Shown here piece by piece: positions 1-9,886 of a stretch of DNA of 64,000 nucleotides (position 1 is the stretch's first letter; every line of letters starts with the position of its first letter). Below the pieces are notes generated by a model. It did not search any database, was not told where the DNA came from, and saw nothing but the letters and a program-made list of their open reading frames with translations. The stretch comes from Rhizobiaceae bacterium (lineage in GTDB: Bacteria; Pseudomonadota; Alphaproteobacteria; Rhizobiales; Rhizobiaceae): assembly GCA_029233925.1 (NCBI GenBank), contig JARGOX010000027.1, forward strand, positions 1 to 64,000. The letters are read 5' to 3'. The position numbers and the translations under genes are program-made.

Positions 1-343
1 CCATAGCCCCATAGATTCAGAACATCACCGGTTTGGCAAGGGGGTGAGTAATTACCATCGCGATCTCTCTTGGAGCTATAGGGTGGCGATGAATTTTACA
101 TTTTTGGTTTTAAAAGAAAACGATAACGAAATATAAGGCACAAAAGTTGAAATTGCGCTTGATATGTCACGTTTTGCCGTGCCCTATGCTTGACAGAACT
201 CTTTCAAGAAACATAGGTTCGAGCATTATCGGTCGGAGATTCGCTGAGTAAATTCAAGCCTTGCTGATAATAAGATCTTTTCCGTTGCATACGGTCGACA
301 GGCCAAAACGCTGGGACGGAACATTTTTAGCGGGGTTATTGGC
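1..343. other. Leader region upstream of the autotransporter
   Basis: This stretch has no convincing gene. It holds a plausible sigma-70-type promoter (listed separately) about 130 bases before the autotransporter start and is locally A+T-rich around positions 95-180. Short reading frames on both strands show no family resemblance. Confidence 0.5.
190..217 (+). promoter_or_regulatory. Candidate sigma-70 promoter for the autotransporter gene
   Basis: A perfect TTGACA lies at 190-195, followed after 16 bases by CATAGG at 212-217. This would give a leader of roughly 120 bases before the GTG start at 344. The -10 element is poor, so this is a candidate only. Confidence 0.35.
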
Positions 344-3300
344 GTGGGTTTTTGGTTCTTGTCATCGGGGTCGGATCCCCGCCCTTTGTCACGCCTTGGT
401 CTTGCAGGGATTCCCACATTCATTTGCATTTCCGCCGCCTTGACAGCTGCCGGAGGCCCGGTACGTGCAGATCCTTTACTGACTGAAGACCTGACAGTGA
501 ACAGTGGTGCTGTCGGTGTCCAGATCATTGAAACGAACACCATCAACCAGACCTTTGTCAGCCCCGATTTCAATCTTGTCAGTCCAACCGGCGCAGTTGA
601 CGTAACGGGCTTTCGGCTTGAAACGACGACCGATCCCGCAGCGGCTCAGACAGGTGCGGTTTCAACAGGGCCGGCCGGCGCGACGGGGACAGCTGCTTAT
701 GCGCGATGCGACGACATGTCGTGGGGCGCTGCTTGTGCCCAGTTTTTCGCCTTTGGAAATTTTACAGCCATCGGAGGTCAAAATGGTGCTGACGCCCAAA
801 GCGATCCCAATGCGGTGATAACGGCGAATGATCAACCGGGCGCCTTGACAATCTTGGCAAGCCCCGGCGCGACGCCTGCTTCCTACTCGATAGAAGTGTT
901 GCAACTCGCGAGCGCGCTCCAACTCACCAGCACAGCGTTCGCGGCTGCCAGCACGCCATTGAACGGTGGTGTCCCGTTCAATCTGGTTCTCACGGTAAAC
1001 GGCGGTACGCCGCTGACCATACCCGTGACTGATCCCACTCCGGAAGGCCTCGTTGAGGCGATCAACGATGCTGATGTGGGGCTGGTGGCTTCAATCGATT
1101 CCTATACCGATACAGGTGGTACAAGCTATAATGTCAGCGTCTTGGGACAAACCGGGGCTGAGTTCGGCTATACGTTGACCTCAGAAAGGACATTGATCGA
1201 TCCCGACTATCCTGACGCTATTGCGGATTTAACCTTCGCCGAGCCGGAACCGGTTGTTGTCGGCGGGGTGACCTACTCTCCACCCGGAGCGCAAAACGCA
1301 ATCTACGAAATCGACGGCACGCAATACGAGTCGACGACCAATGAAGGCATCGAAGTGCAGGGAAATCCCGGTGTTACGCTGAATTTGCTGGCAGTCAGCA
1401 CCGGTGGCGCAAATGTCGCAGTGACCGGCCAGTCCGGTGCGGTTGGGATTGGTCTCGACAATGTCACGCCCGGCGGCGACGGAAACAACGTCACAATGAC
1501 ATACGACGCGCCCAATATCGGCCTGCCACTTGATGCAGGCACGACGGCGTTTGATCTGCGCTCTACTGGCGGCCAGGGTGGCCTTGGCGGTACCGGTGGA
1601 ATTGGCGGACAGGGTGGCACCGGTGGACCAGGCCTATCTGAAACCCTGGTCGAGATTCTTGTTGCCCTTTTCGTGCCTGTTCCCAACACAGCAGCGCTTG
1701 CCGCGTCTGGTGGCGATGGTGGAACCGGGGGGCAAGGCGGGGTCGGTGGAACTGGTAGCGATGGCGGTACTGGCGGCGAAGTCACTCTCAATCTGACTGC
1801 GGAGACCGCCTCCTCGGGTATTATGGCAGATCTGCTCTCTACCGGTGGCAAGGGCGGCAGTGGTGGTGTCGGTGGTTTGGGCGGACAAGGTGGCACAGGT
1901 GCTGCGGCTCCCGGTGCGGTTGGGTCACAAGACCTCCTGCCAGTGACGATCACGGCGCCGGCAGCCGCAGGCGGCATCGGCGGCATCGGCGGCGTCGGCG
2001 GCGTCGGCGGCATCGGCGGCGTCGGCGGAATTGTAACGCTGGAGACCAATGCCGCGCTGACTCAGGCTCTGCAGGGCTATATATTGAAGAGCGTTGGCGG
2101 ACAGGGCGGTGACGGCGGCATCGGAGGCCAGGGCGGTCAAGGTGGCAGCGGTGGCCAGGGCGTTGCCATTACAGATTTCATCCTGAGTGCAGGATCGCAA
2201 CCGGGCGGTCTCGGCAGTACTGGCGGTGTCGGTGGCATTGGTGGTTTGGGTGGGCAGGGCGGTAATGGCGGCGCAGTAAACGCTACCAGCATTGGAGGCG
2301 TGCTGGACGTGTCGGGCGCAGGTATCACGGCGACCAGCATTGGCGGTCAGGGCGGCACAGGCGGAACGGGCGGTGTCGGTGGTACGGGTGGCACAGGCGG
2401 TGCTGGCGGGGCAATCACAAATTATGTCACTCAAAGTACGGCCAGCAATGGAGGCAATGCCGGGAACGCAACGACTGGCGGGTTGGGCGGCAAGGGCGGT
2501 CGCGGCGGCGACGCTGGAACGGTCAATGTGTCAAATCTTGGGTCGGACGGATCAATCACGGCCGGTACGAATGCAATCCTGGCTGGTGCCTATGGCGGCA
2601 TTGGCGGCACTGGCGGCATTGGTGGAACAGGTGGCGTTGGTGGAACCGGTGGGTTGCCCGGCTATGTCGCACCGCCGCCAGATTACCCGCTTTATGGTGG
2701 AATCGCCGGTCAGGCGGGTGCGGGTGGCAATGCCGGCTCTGGCGGCTCTGGCGGTGATGGTGGTGACGGTGGCGATGGTGGGCATGTCAACGTCATCAAT
2801 GCCCAGATATTGGCGACCAATGGTGATTTGAGTTCTGCAGCGATCAAGGCCGAAAGCCTGGGAGCGATTGGTGGAGAGGCCGGAATCGGCGGTGGAATCG
2901 GCATAGCCGGTGTCGGCGGCGCTGCTGGTGATCTTTGTGGTTCCTTGAATATTGCAAACATCATTACTGAAGATTGCAGCCGCCGCCTGACTTGGGGCGA
3001 AGGGGCTGCGGGCTCCATCTCGGGCGCCGTTGAAGGCACTGGAGGCACAGTGAGCGTTGTTGGTGGAGATGGCGGCAAGGTTGACGTTGATAACAGCGGA
3101 AATATCGGAACGTCCGGCACCTATTCGCAGGGCATTGTGGCCGCGTCAGTGGGCGGCGTCCACGGTTTGCCGCAAGTTGACATTTCAACGATTTTCTGGC
3201 TCGGCGCGCCAACTGGCACCCAAAGTGGAGGCGCCGGAAATGTAACGGTATCAAACAGCGCGTTGATTCAGACCATTGGCGAGCGTTCCAATGGCATTGA

Positions 3301-5683
3301 AGCGTTCAGTCTTGCCAATGGCACTGGTAGTGCAGGAAATGTGGATGTCACCAATGGCGGCACAGTGGCGGTTTCCGGGGGCAGCGCCTCCGCGCTGAAT
3401 GCGCGAAGCGAGGCGGTTGATCTTGGCAACGGGGCCTCTGGAAATGCTGGTAGCATCAGGGTCGACAATACAGGCGGCACGCTTGCAGCACAGACAGGTG
3501 CAGACACGGTTTCCGCCTACAGCGTTGCCGACGGTGGCGCGTCCGATGATGTCTTGATCATCAATGTCGAAGGATTGATTCAGTCTTCAGATCCGCTCGG
3601 GCAACGTGCGTTGCATGCCTACAGCAGCGGCCTCGGCGGCGATTCCGGTTCGATCACGCTGAACAATGGCAATGGCACCATCGAAAGTTACGGCGACGCG
3701 GTTGTCCTTGCCAGCACTGCATTAGGCACCACTGGAGATATCACGGTCTCGTCGCAAGGAATAATTCGCGCCACAGGTGACGGGACAACCGCCCTGCACA
3801 TGTCGCTTTCGGGGCCGACACAGGGAAACATAGAAATCACGAATGCTGGCGCCATCAATGGCGGTGACGGTGGGCACGCACTGGATCTTCAGGGTGGAAC
3901 GTCAAACCTGTTGCAGAATACCGGAACGATCATGACCTATGGCGGGATCGGTGACCTCGCTATTCGGTCTGCAAGCGGTGACAACACATTGACCAACGGT
4001 GTGGGTGGCATCATTATCGGATCGATCAACCTGGCTTCGGAAAATATCGGCGGCGCTACGAATACGATCACAAACCGGGACGGTGCATTCATGCATGCCG
4101 GTACGCAGTTGTTTCTCGGGGACCCGTCAAACGCCGGCAATTTGTTGCAGAATAATGGCTACTTTTCGATTGGCGGCGTCGGGCGTACATACGACATGTC
4201 AAACGGCGATTACGCCACATACCTGACGGGCAATTACGCGCAATCCGATACAGGTTTTCTGGCATCGGATATTGCCTTTTCGCAGAATGATGCATGGGGC
4301 TATATAGAGGACAAAGTTGATACGTTTTATATATCAGGCACTGCCGTGCTTGATGGCTACGTCGAACTCAATCCGGTGACGGGTGCGGCGAAACCAGGCG
4401 ATTTTGAACTCCTGTTACTGCATGCGGACAACGGCGTTACCGATAATGGCCTGGACATCTATCCCTATTTTGCCACGGGCATGGCGTCAAGGACCGCGGT
4501 CTTCCAATCGTCTCTTCGCGTCACCAGCAATGACGTCTATCTGGGATTTGCCGTGGATTACTGCCCTGACGGATTGACTGCCAATCAATCGGCCTATTGC
4601 TTCGCAGTCAACGACATCCAGACCTATGGATGGGAAGACTACCAGCCGATTGCTGACGAACTCCTGCAAATCGTCGAGGTTGAAGACCTTGCCAAGGCCT
4701 ATGATTCGCTGAGCGGGGAAGGCATGGCGGCTGCCCGCGAAACCCAATTGGACCTTGCCCGTTCGTTTGCGTCAGGCTTGCAGGACCTGCAGTCCACTCA
4801 GATTGATTGCGATCCTGCAGACAATGCCAAACCGGGCAGTACCGACGGGGACTGCATGCCAAGTATCGGCTGGCTGCAGGTCGATTATGGCGAAAGGTCC
4901 ATAACAGGTGACGAAAACAGTGCCGGTTCCATGAACGCTATCACCGTCGCGAGCATGGGTTTGAAGACTCAGGTCACCGACCAACTTTCACTGCTTCTGG
5001 GCTACGGGTATCTCAACTCGACCTATTCAATCCCCGATCGCTGGATGTCAGGAGATTCGTCTGGCGATGCATTTGGAACGGGGGCGAGCTATGAATTCGA
5101 TGGCGGTGTCTATCTCAGCGGCATGGCTGGGTTTGTCGACACCATTTCCAAATATGACCGCTATGCTCTTGGTCGGCTGGTTCAGGGCGAATTTGAATCG
5201 GTCATCTGGACCGGTGACGTCGAGCTTGGGTATACGTTCAAGGATAGATTTGGTCAGATTCGCCTCTTCGGCGGGATGTCTTATAACAGCGCGCGTACCA
5301 GCGCCCATACCGAGGATGATCCCGTCTACGGCAATCATTATCCAAAAACGATTACCAATTCGCGCTTCTCCCGGGTGGGCCTGGAAGCAACTGGCCACAT
5401 GGTGATGGCACCGGATGTGGTGTTGGCGCCACAATTCAGCTTTGTCTATGAACGTGATCTGGATCAAGGCAGGAACGAGGTCAACGCTTGGTCTCTGGCC
5501 GCACCCGACGAAGCTTTTGGCTGGACGACGGAGGGTGTGGAGAAAGCTGCCGAATCCTTCAACATTGAATTTGGCACATCCCTCACCAAAGGACCCTGGA
5601 GCCTTGATCTCTCGGGCGGTCGCAAATATCTCGACAATACCTCACAGAACTACGCTCGTCTGAAGCTCCTCGGGGCCTTCTGA
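344..5683 (+). CDS. Large glycine-rich autotransporter (type Va secretion)
   Basis: The 1779-residue protein has an N-terminal signal peptide, probably cleaved near residue 42 after PVRA. A long passenger follows, and the C-terminal 280 or so residues alternate amphipathic beta strands and end in phenylalanine, as in autotransporter translocator barrels. Residues about 405-860 are packed with GGxGGxGG repeats broken by short hydrophobic or polar insertions; residues 900-1400 resemble beta-helix passenger sequence rich in Asn, Gly and Ser. Expected role: a surface-displayed or adhesive protein exported through its own barrel; the ligand is unknown. The start is a GTG with only a weak ribosome site, so it is not certain. 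Unusually, the mature protein has eight cysteines in four close pairs. The gene stands alone, convergent with the efflux gene downstream. Confidence 0.85.
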   Translation: MGFWFLSSGSDPRPLSRLGLAGIPTFICISAALTAAGGPVRADPLLTEDLTVNSGAVGVQIIETNTINQTFVSPDFNLVSPTGAVDVTGFRLETTTDPAAAQTGAVSTGPAGATGTAAYARCDDMSWGAACAQFFAFGNFTAIGGQNGADAQSDPNAVITANDQPGALTILASPGATPASYSIEVLQLASALQLTSTAFAAASTPLNGGVPFNLVLTVNGGTPLTIPVTDPTPEGLVEAINDADVGLVASIDSYTDTGGTSYNVSVLGQTGAEFGYTLTSERTLIDPDYPDAIADLTFAEPEPVVVGGVTYSPPGAQNAIYEIDGTQYESTTNEGIEVQGNPGVTLNLLAVSTGGANVAVTGQSGAVGIGLDNVTPGGDGNNVTMTYDAPNIGLPLDAGTTAFDLRSTGGQGGLGGTGGIGGQGGTGGPGLSETLVEILVALFVPVPNTAALAASGGDGGTGGQGGVGGTGSDGGTGGEVTLNLTAETASSGIMADLLSTGGKGGSGGVGGLGGQGGTGAAAPGAVGSQDLLPVTITAPAAAGGIGGIGGVGGVGGIGGVGGIVTLETNAALTQALQGYILKSVGGQGGDGGIGGQGGQGGSGGQGVAITDFILSAGSQPGGLGSTGGVGGIGGLGGQGGNGGAVNATSIGGVLDVSGAGITATSIGGQGGTGGTGGVGGTGGTGGAGGAITNYVTQSTASNGGNAGNATTGGLGGKGGRGGDAGTVNVSNLGSDGSITAGTNAILAGAYGGIGGTGGIGGTGGVGGTGGLPGYVAPPPDYPLYGGIAGQAGAGGNAGSGGSGGDGGDGGDGGHVNVINAQILATNGDLSSAAIKAESLGAIGGEAGIGGGIGIAGVGGAAGDLCGSLNIANIITEDCSRRLTWGEGAAGSISGAVEGTGGTVSVVGGDGGKVDVDNSGNIGTSGTYSQGIVAASVGGVHGLPQVDISTIFWLGAPTGTQSGGAGNVTVSNSALIQTIGERSNGIEAFSLANGTGSAGNVDVTNGGTVAVSGGSASALNARSEAVDLGNGASGNAGSIRVDNTGGTLAAQTGADTVSAYSVADGGASDDVLIINVEGLIQSSDPLGQRALHAYSSGLGGDSGSITLNNGNGTIESYGDAVVLASTALGTTGDITVSSQGIIRATGDGTTALHMSLSGPTQGNIEITNAGAINGGDGGHALDLQGGTSNLLQNTGTIMTYGGIGDLAIRSASGDNTLTNGVGGIIIGSINLASENIGGATNTITNRDGAFMHAGTQLFLGDPSNAGNLLQNNGYFSIGGVGRTYDMSNGDYATYLTGNYAQSDTGFLASDIAFSQNDAWGYIEDKVDTFYISGTAVLDGYVELNPVTGAAKPGDFELLLLHADNGVTDNGLDIYPYFATGMASRTAVFQSSLRVTSNDVYLGFAVDYCPDGLTANQSAYCFAVNDIQTYGWEDYQPIADELLQIVEVEDLAKAYDSLSGEGMAAARETQLDLARSFASGLQDLQSTQIDCDPADNAKPGSTDGDCMPSIGWLQVDYGERSITGDENSAGSMNAITVASMGLKTQVTDQLSLLLGYGYLNSTYSIPDRWMSGDSSGDAFGTGASYEFDGGVYLSGMAGFVDTISKYDRYALGRLVQGEFESVIWTGDVELGYTFKDRFGQIRLFGGMSYNSARTSAHTEDDPVYGNHYPKTITNSRFSRVGLEATGHMVMAPDVVLAPQFSFVYERDLDQGRNEVNAWSLAAPDEAFGWTTEGVEKAAESFNIEFGTSLTKGPWSLDLSGGRKYLDNTSQNYARLKLLGAF
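1971..2029 (+). repeat. Nine-base tandem repeats inside the autotransporter
   Basis: Six consecutive 9-base units, each GCGGCATCG or GCGGCGTCG, run from 1971 to 2024, followed by a partial unit. They encode a Gly-Gly-Ile/Val tripeptide ladder. The unit is a multiple of three, so slippage would change passenger length without breaking the frame. Confidence 0.85.
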
Positions 5684-5695
5684 GGGGTGTGTTGC

Positions 5696-5717
5696 AGTTG
5701 ATAGAGCTCAATCAACT
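5696..5717. terminator. Weak hairpin after the autotransporter
   Basis: A 7-base-pair stem (AGTTGAT and ATCAACT) with an 8-base loop lies just after the stop codon, between two convergent genes. There is no T-run, so it is at best a weak or bidirectional transcription end. Confidence 0.3.
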
Positions 5718-5800
5718 CTCACCTTGTCACGGCAGAGGTAAAAGCAAGCTGATCAGATGTATTTGTGAAGGCCAGAGATGCTCGGAAAAATCAAGTTGAT

Positions 5801-6997
5801 CTAGCCTGCTGCTACGAACGTTTGTTGACGCATGACGAGAACGACCAGCAGCATGGCTGCCAAGGCGCACAGCGCGATGGCCGCAATCATGGGCAGGGCG
5901 GTTCCGTCGAAGAAGGGTGATACCAATACAACGATTGCACCGCCTGTCAGCATCTGTATTGCCCCGCCGAGCGAGGAGGCCAGTCCCGCGATATCACCGT
6001 GTGGATCGAGCGCCATCACCATTGTCGATGGTATGACCAGACCAAGCCCCGCATTGGCGCAAAACAGCAGGGCAATGATGACCCAAAGGTCGGCAAATCC
6101 GGCGAATCCTGCAACGGCGAGAAGACAGGCAAAAAAGGCAAAGCCGAGTGTGCCGAAGAGAACCACCCGGCTCATTCCTATGCGCGATGCAAGAGGTCCC
6201 GCTACCTGTGAGGCAGCAAAAAAACCGATGGCATTCACGGCAAAGGCCAGACTGAACTGCGTGGGACTCAAGCCGAATTGACCCGTATAAACGAAGCTGG
6301 CGCTGGACAGGAATACAAAGAAGCTGCCCATGCCAAATGCGCCAATGAAGGTCAGACCCATGAAATAGGGATCGCAAAACAAGTGTCTGGAGCCGCGCAA
6401 CATGGCACCCAGATTGACCGGCACGCGGTTTTCCCTCGCCAACGTCTCCGGCAGCATGACCCGGGCCAGAACCAGGCTCACAAGTGCAGCACCGCACAGG
6501 AAATAGAAGATCAAACGCCAGTCGCCAATTGCAATCAAGCCGCTGCCGGCCAATGGCGCCAGCATCGGCGAGACGCTGATCACCATCATGATCATGGCCA
6601 TCAGGCGTGTCGCTTCGGGCCCGGTGTGCAGGTCTCTGATAATGGCGCGTGGCACCACCATGACAACGGCTGCTCCAAGGCCCTGGACAAAACGCCAGGC
6701 GATCAGCCCGTCAATGCTGCTGGTCATGGCGCAACCAAGAGAGCCGACGATGAAAACGGCGAGGCCGAAATAGACCGGCTGCTTGCGTCCGGCCTGATCA
6801 GCCCAAGGCCCATAGACCAGTTGCGCGATGCCGAAGGCCGCAAAATAGCTGATGATGGTCGCCTGGATCGCCGCTTCCTCAACGCCAAGCGCGGTGCCTA
6901 TCGCTGGTAGCGCAGGCAAATACATATCAATGGCAAATGGGCCAACACAGGACATGAGTCCAAGAACGATTGCGGCACGCAGCAGGCTGATTTGCAT
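5801..6997 (-). CDS. Bcr/CflA-type major facilitator efflux transporter
   Basis: The 398-residue membrane protein has about twelve hydrophobic segments. It opens with the Bcr/CflA signature (GPFAIDMYLPALPAI) and has an MFS motif-A-like loop after helix 2 (WADQAGRKQP). This subfamily exports small molecules such as bicyclomycin, chloramphenicol or sulfonamides by proton antiport; the actual substrate cannot be read from sequence. The ATG at 6997 was chosen because hydrophobic sequence begins at once and a purine-rich GAAGAGACAGAAG precedes it. A longer frame exists only through a TTG at 7054. It is divergent from the GH13 gene. Confidence 0.85.
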   Translation of the reverse strand: MQISLLRAAIVLGLMSCVGPFAIDMYLPALPAIGTALGVEEAAIQATIISYFAAFGIAQLVYGPWADQAGRKQPVYFGLAVFIVGSLGCAMTSSIDGLIAWRFVQGLGAAVVMVVPRAIIRDLHTGPEATRLMAMIMMVISVSPMLAPLAGSGLIAIGDWRLIFYFLCGAALVSLVLARVMLPETLARENRVPVNLGAMLRGSRHLFCDPYFMGLTFIGAFGMGSFFVFLSSASFVYTGQFGLSPTQFSLAFAVNAIGFFAASQVAGPLASRIGMSRVVLFGTLGFAFFACLLAVAGFAGFADLWVIIALLFCANAGLGLVIPSTMVMALDPHGDIAGLASSLGGAIQMLTGGAIVVLVSPFFDGTALPMIAAIALCALAAMLLVVLVMRQQTFVAAG

Positions 6998-7345
6998 CTT
7001 CTGTCTCTTCGGGTTCGTTGATGGTATTTCGGGAGATATTTCACACAGTGCCAATCGGTCAGATCGGCAACGCGGACCGGCAGAATTTTCCGCCGAATCA
7101 AAACCTCGTTCACTGTCTGTCTATAGCTGAAACAAAGAAACCAAAATCAATTTGCATTCACGTTACCATCTTTTTCCGGAGAGTGTCATTGTCAAGGGCA
7201 ATATCGCTCTATCCTCAAATGCAGTTTTTCCGCGATCAAGGGGCTATGCCGACAGAAAACTCTGCCGGGGCCCTTTCTGTTTTTCCTGAAATATCTTCAA
7301 AACCTGCCCCGCTTTTGTATGAGACTCACGGTCGGAGGAGGAATG
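6998..7345. other. Divergent intergenic region between efflux gene and GH13 gene
   Basis: About 350 bases separate two divergent genes and should hold both promoters. No strong dyad, riboswitch or operator pattern was recognised. Confidence 0.4.
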
Positions 7346-9106
7346 ATGAACGTCTCTGGCAATTGCATGCGTTTGGCGCGCATGCCAGGTTCAAAGCGAT
7401 CTGAACAACACGCAACCAATGCCCTGCGGCTTGACAATGATGGATATGAAACGATGCCTGAAGAGATGCCAAACAGCGTGCCTGTAGACTCTGACTGGTG
7501 GCGTGGTGCGATCATTTACGAGATTTATCCACGTTCCTATCAGGATACGACCGGCGATGGCACCGGTGACCTGAAGGGCATCACGCAACGACTTGCCTAT
7601 ATCGCATCTCTTGGCGTGGATGCTGTGTGGATTGCGCCGTTCTTCACCTCGCCCATGCGCGATTTTGGCTACGATGTTTCAAATTACAGGGATGTCGATC
7701 CAGCATTCGGAACCATTGACGACTTCAAGGTGCTGGTCAGCAGGGCGCATGAACTCGGCCTGAAAGTGATGATTGATCAGGTCCTGTCACACTCATCCAG
7801 CGACCATGAATGGTTCTGCGAAAGCCGCAGCAGCCGGGACAATGCAAAGGCGGACTGGTATGTCTGGGCTGATGCAAAACCCGATGGGACGCCGCCCAAC
7901 AATTGGTTGTCGATCTTTGGGGGATCGGGTTGGCACTGGGACACCAGCCGCAGACAATATTATCTGCACAATTTTCTTGCGACACAGCCTGATCTGAATT
8001 TGCACAATCGCAATGTGCAGGACGCCTTACTTGATGCGGTGCGTTTCTGGCTGGAACTGGGTGTTGATGGATTTCGGCTCGACACGGTCAATTTCTATTT
8101 TCACGACAGGCAATTGCGCAGCAATCCACCGCTTGATGTGCAATCGCGCAACGCCAGCATAGCCCCGGACGTCAATCCCTATAACTATCAGGATCACCAA
8201 TTCGACAAGAATCAGCCGGAGAATCTGGCCTTTCTGCAACGATTTCGTCAATTGCTGGATCAATACCCAGGCTCTGCGTCCGTTGGTGAGGTGGGAGACG
8301 CGCAAAGGGGAATGGAGATTGTCGCGCAATACACCGCAGGCAGTGACAAATTGCACATGTGCTACAGTTTTGACCTGCTCTCGGCGACGCCACCAAATGC
8401 CAACTATTTGCGCCAGGTTGTGACAGGATTCGAATTGGGTGTATCGGATGGTTGGGCCTGCTGGGCGTTTTCCAATCACGATGTCGAGCGGCATGCATCA
8501 CGCTGGTCAAAGACCTTTGGCGGTTCCGATCATCATCTGAAGGTACAGGCCGGCCTGTTGTTGTCACTGCGCGGCTCGGTGTGTCTTTATCAAGGTGAAG
8601 AGCTCGGTCTTCCGGAAGCGGAAATTCAGTTTGAAGACTTGCAGGACCCCTACGGAATTGAATTCTGGCCAACCTTCAAGGGGCGTGATGGTTGCCGCAC
8701 ACCCATGGTATGGGACGACAAAGCCCTGAACGCCGGATTTTCTCCGGTCAAGCCTTGGTTGCCGGTCCCGCAATCGCATTACGGGCACGCGGTAAATGCC
8801 CAGGTAAAGAATCCTGAATCCGTGCTCAATCACTACCGGCGCTTCATTGGATTTCGCAAGCGGCATCTGCCGCTGATCAAGGGTTCGATTGAACTGGACG
8901 GACAGGACGAGCAGCTGTTTTGTTTCCGGCGAAGTCATGGCAATGAGACAATCTATTGCGCCTTTAATCTGTCCTCTGAAACGCGCAATTTTGAAGTTCC
9001 CGATGAGGGTGTCCAGACACTGGATGGAAGCGGCTTCGCGGGCTTTCTCCAAGACAAAATGATCACAATCCCGCCCATGGATGCCTATTTCGGTCTCCTT
9101 GGATAG
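7346..9106 (+). CDS. GH13 alpha-glucosidase / oligo-1,6-glucosidase
   Basis: This is a glycoside hydrolase family 13 protein of 586 residues, probably cytoplasmic, expected to hydrolyse alpha-glucosidic bonds in maltose-, isomaltose- or sucrose-type oligosaccharides. The opening WWRGAIIYEIYPRSYQD and the DGTGDLKGI block are typical of the oligo-1,6-glucosidase branch. The catalytic nucleophile is Asp246 (GFRLD), the acid/base Glu315 (GEVGD) and the third carboxylate Asp379 (FSNHD), numbered from this start. The start at 7346 is favoured by GGAGGAGGA seven bases upstream, although the catalytic domain begins about 40 residues later and an internal ATG at 7454 lacks a good ribosome site. It stands alone, without a sugar ABC transporter beside it. 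Confidence 0.88.
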   Translation: MNVSGNCMRLARMPGSKRSEQHATNALRLDNDGYETMPEEMPNSVPVDSDWWRGAIIYEIYPRSYQDTTGDGTGDLKGITQRLAYIASLGVDAVWIAPFFTSPMRDFGYDVSNYRDVDPAFGTIDDFKVLVSRAHELGLKVMIDQVLSHSSSDHEWFCESRSSRDNAKADWYVWADAKPDGTPPNNWLSIFGGSGWHWDTSRRQYYLHNFLATQPDLNLHNRNVQDALLDAVRFWLELGVDGFRLDTVNFYFHDRQLRSNPPLDVQSRNASIAPDVNPYNYQDHQFDKNQPENLAFLQRFRQLLDQYPGSASVGEVGDAQRGMEIVAQYTAGSDKLHMCYSFDLLSATPPNANYLRQVVTGFELGVSDGWACWAFSNHDVERHASRWSKTFGGSDHHLKVQAGLLLSLRGSVCLYQGEELGLPEAEIQFEDLQDPYGIEFWPTFKGRDGCRTPMVWDDKALNAGFSPVKPWLPVPQSHYGHAVNAQVKNPESVLNHYRRFIGFRKRHLPLIKGSIELDGQDEQLFCFRRSHGNETIYCAFNLSSETRNFEVPDEGVQTLDGSGFAGFLQDKMITIPPMDAYFGLLG

Positions 9107-9269
9107 TGTCGAAGGGATTCCAGCACACAGGGTTGCACGGGAATTGGGCGGTGTTGGGACTTGCTTCTCACTGCCTGAAAACCGAAAGCCAAAATGGAAT
9201 GTATTGCTGATCCTTTCGTCCAGGCTGCCTGGTTGGAAATTGTCTCTATTGGCATTAAGGAAACAATCT

Positions 9270-9284
9270 GTTCGTGATATGTTC
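9270..9284 (+). promoter_or_regulatory. LexA (SOS) box upstream of the DUF6362 gene
   Basis: The sequence GTTC-GTGATAT-GTTC is a perfect match to the alphaproteobacterial LexA operator GTTC-N7-GTTC. It ends 26 bases before the ATG at 9311. An overlapping TATGTT could serve as the -10 element, with TTAAGG 17 bases upstream. A 16-base string containing this box is repeated exactly at 14594-14609. Confidence 0.7.
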
Positions 9285-9310
9285 GTTTTTTAACCGCGAT
9301 GAGGGCAGGT

Positions 9311-9886
9311 ATGAAATCGTCTCCGGATTTTCAGGAATGGACGGCCAAGGCCGTTGAATTACGCATCATTGAGGCGACTGAAACACTCATGCTTTGCCCC
9401 AAAGTGGTGGGGCCCAAGGCCTTTGGAAGTTCCATGCCGGAACCTCATCGGCGTCATCAAGATGGCGATATTGCAGGCCCCGTGCGCTATCGGCGGCTCC
9501 CAAATGCAGGTGCAATAGACCAGATGGAGGAGTGTTGGGCCTGGATCAACGCCCTTGAGGCCGTTGAGGACCGTCGACTTCTTTATGAGTGGGCACGTGT
9601 AAAATGTGCGCGTGGACGATCGCTTGGATTGTTTGCGGCACAACAACGAATGAACAGCCGTACCCTGCGCAGAGAGATCAGCCGCCTTTGCCACGAGATT
9701 GCCCGGCGCCTCAATGCTGCGCATATCTCACGCAAAGCAGTATCGGTGGCTTGTGACATTGACAGGAGCGGCAATGCAGACCCGTCACCACTCCCAAAAA
9801 TCTCTTATGAAACCCACTGGCGCGCGGAAAATGCCCGCCCGACGGTCAATCCTGAGTTGCCTGATATCCGCCATATCCAGCGGTGA
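9311..9886 (+). CDS. DUF6362-like phage-associated protein with possible helix-turn-helix
   Basis: The protein of about 191 residues resembles the DUF6362 family seen near phage genes in alphaproteobacteria. That assignment rests on the central block around MEECWAWINAL and the segment CARGRSLGLFAA, and it is moderately secure. Residues about 95-135 (SLGLFAAQQRMNSRTLRREI) look like a helix-turn-helix, so a DNA-binding or small-terminase-like role is possible; no function is established. The N-terminus and the last 45 residues are polar and probably disordered. The ATG at 9311 has GAGGGCAGG just upstream; an ATG at 9299 is the alternative. A perfect LexA box precedes it, so expression is probably induced by DNA damage. 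It lies 6 kb before the phage cassette. Confidence 0.6.
   Translation: MKSSPDFQEWTAKAVELRIIEATETLMLCPKVVGPKAFGSSMPEPHRRHQDGDIAGPVRYRRLPNAGAIDQMEECWAWINALEAVEDRRLLYEWARVKCARGRSLGLFAAQQRMNSRTLRREISRLCHEIARRLNAAHISRKAVSVACDIDRSGNADPSPLPKISYETHWRAENARPTVNPELPDIRHIQR

Noticed and set aside
1303-2049. Long proline-rich minus-strand reading frame
   Set aside because: It is the antisense shadow of the glycine-rich repeats of the autotransporter; Gly codons read backward as Pro, with no start signal or family resemblance.
6278-6910. Plus-strand reading frame of 210 codons opposite the efflux gene
   Set aside because: Its content is antisense to the well-supported Bcr/CflA-type gene and shows no family pattern.
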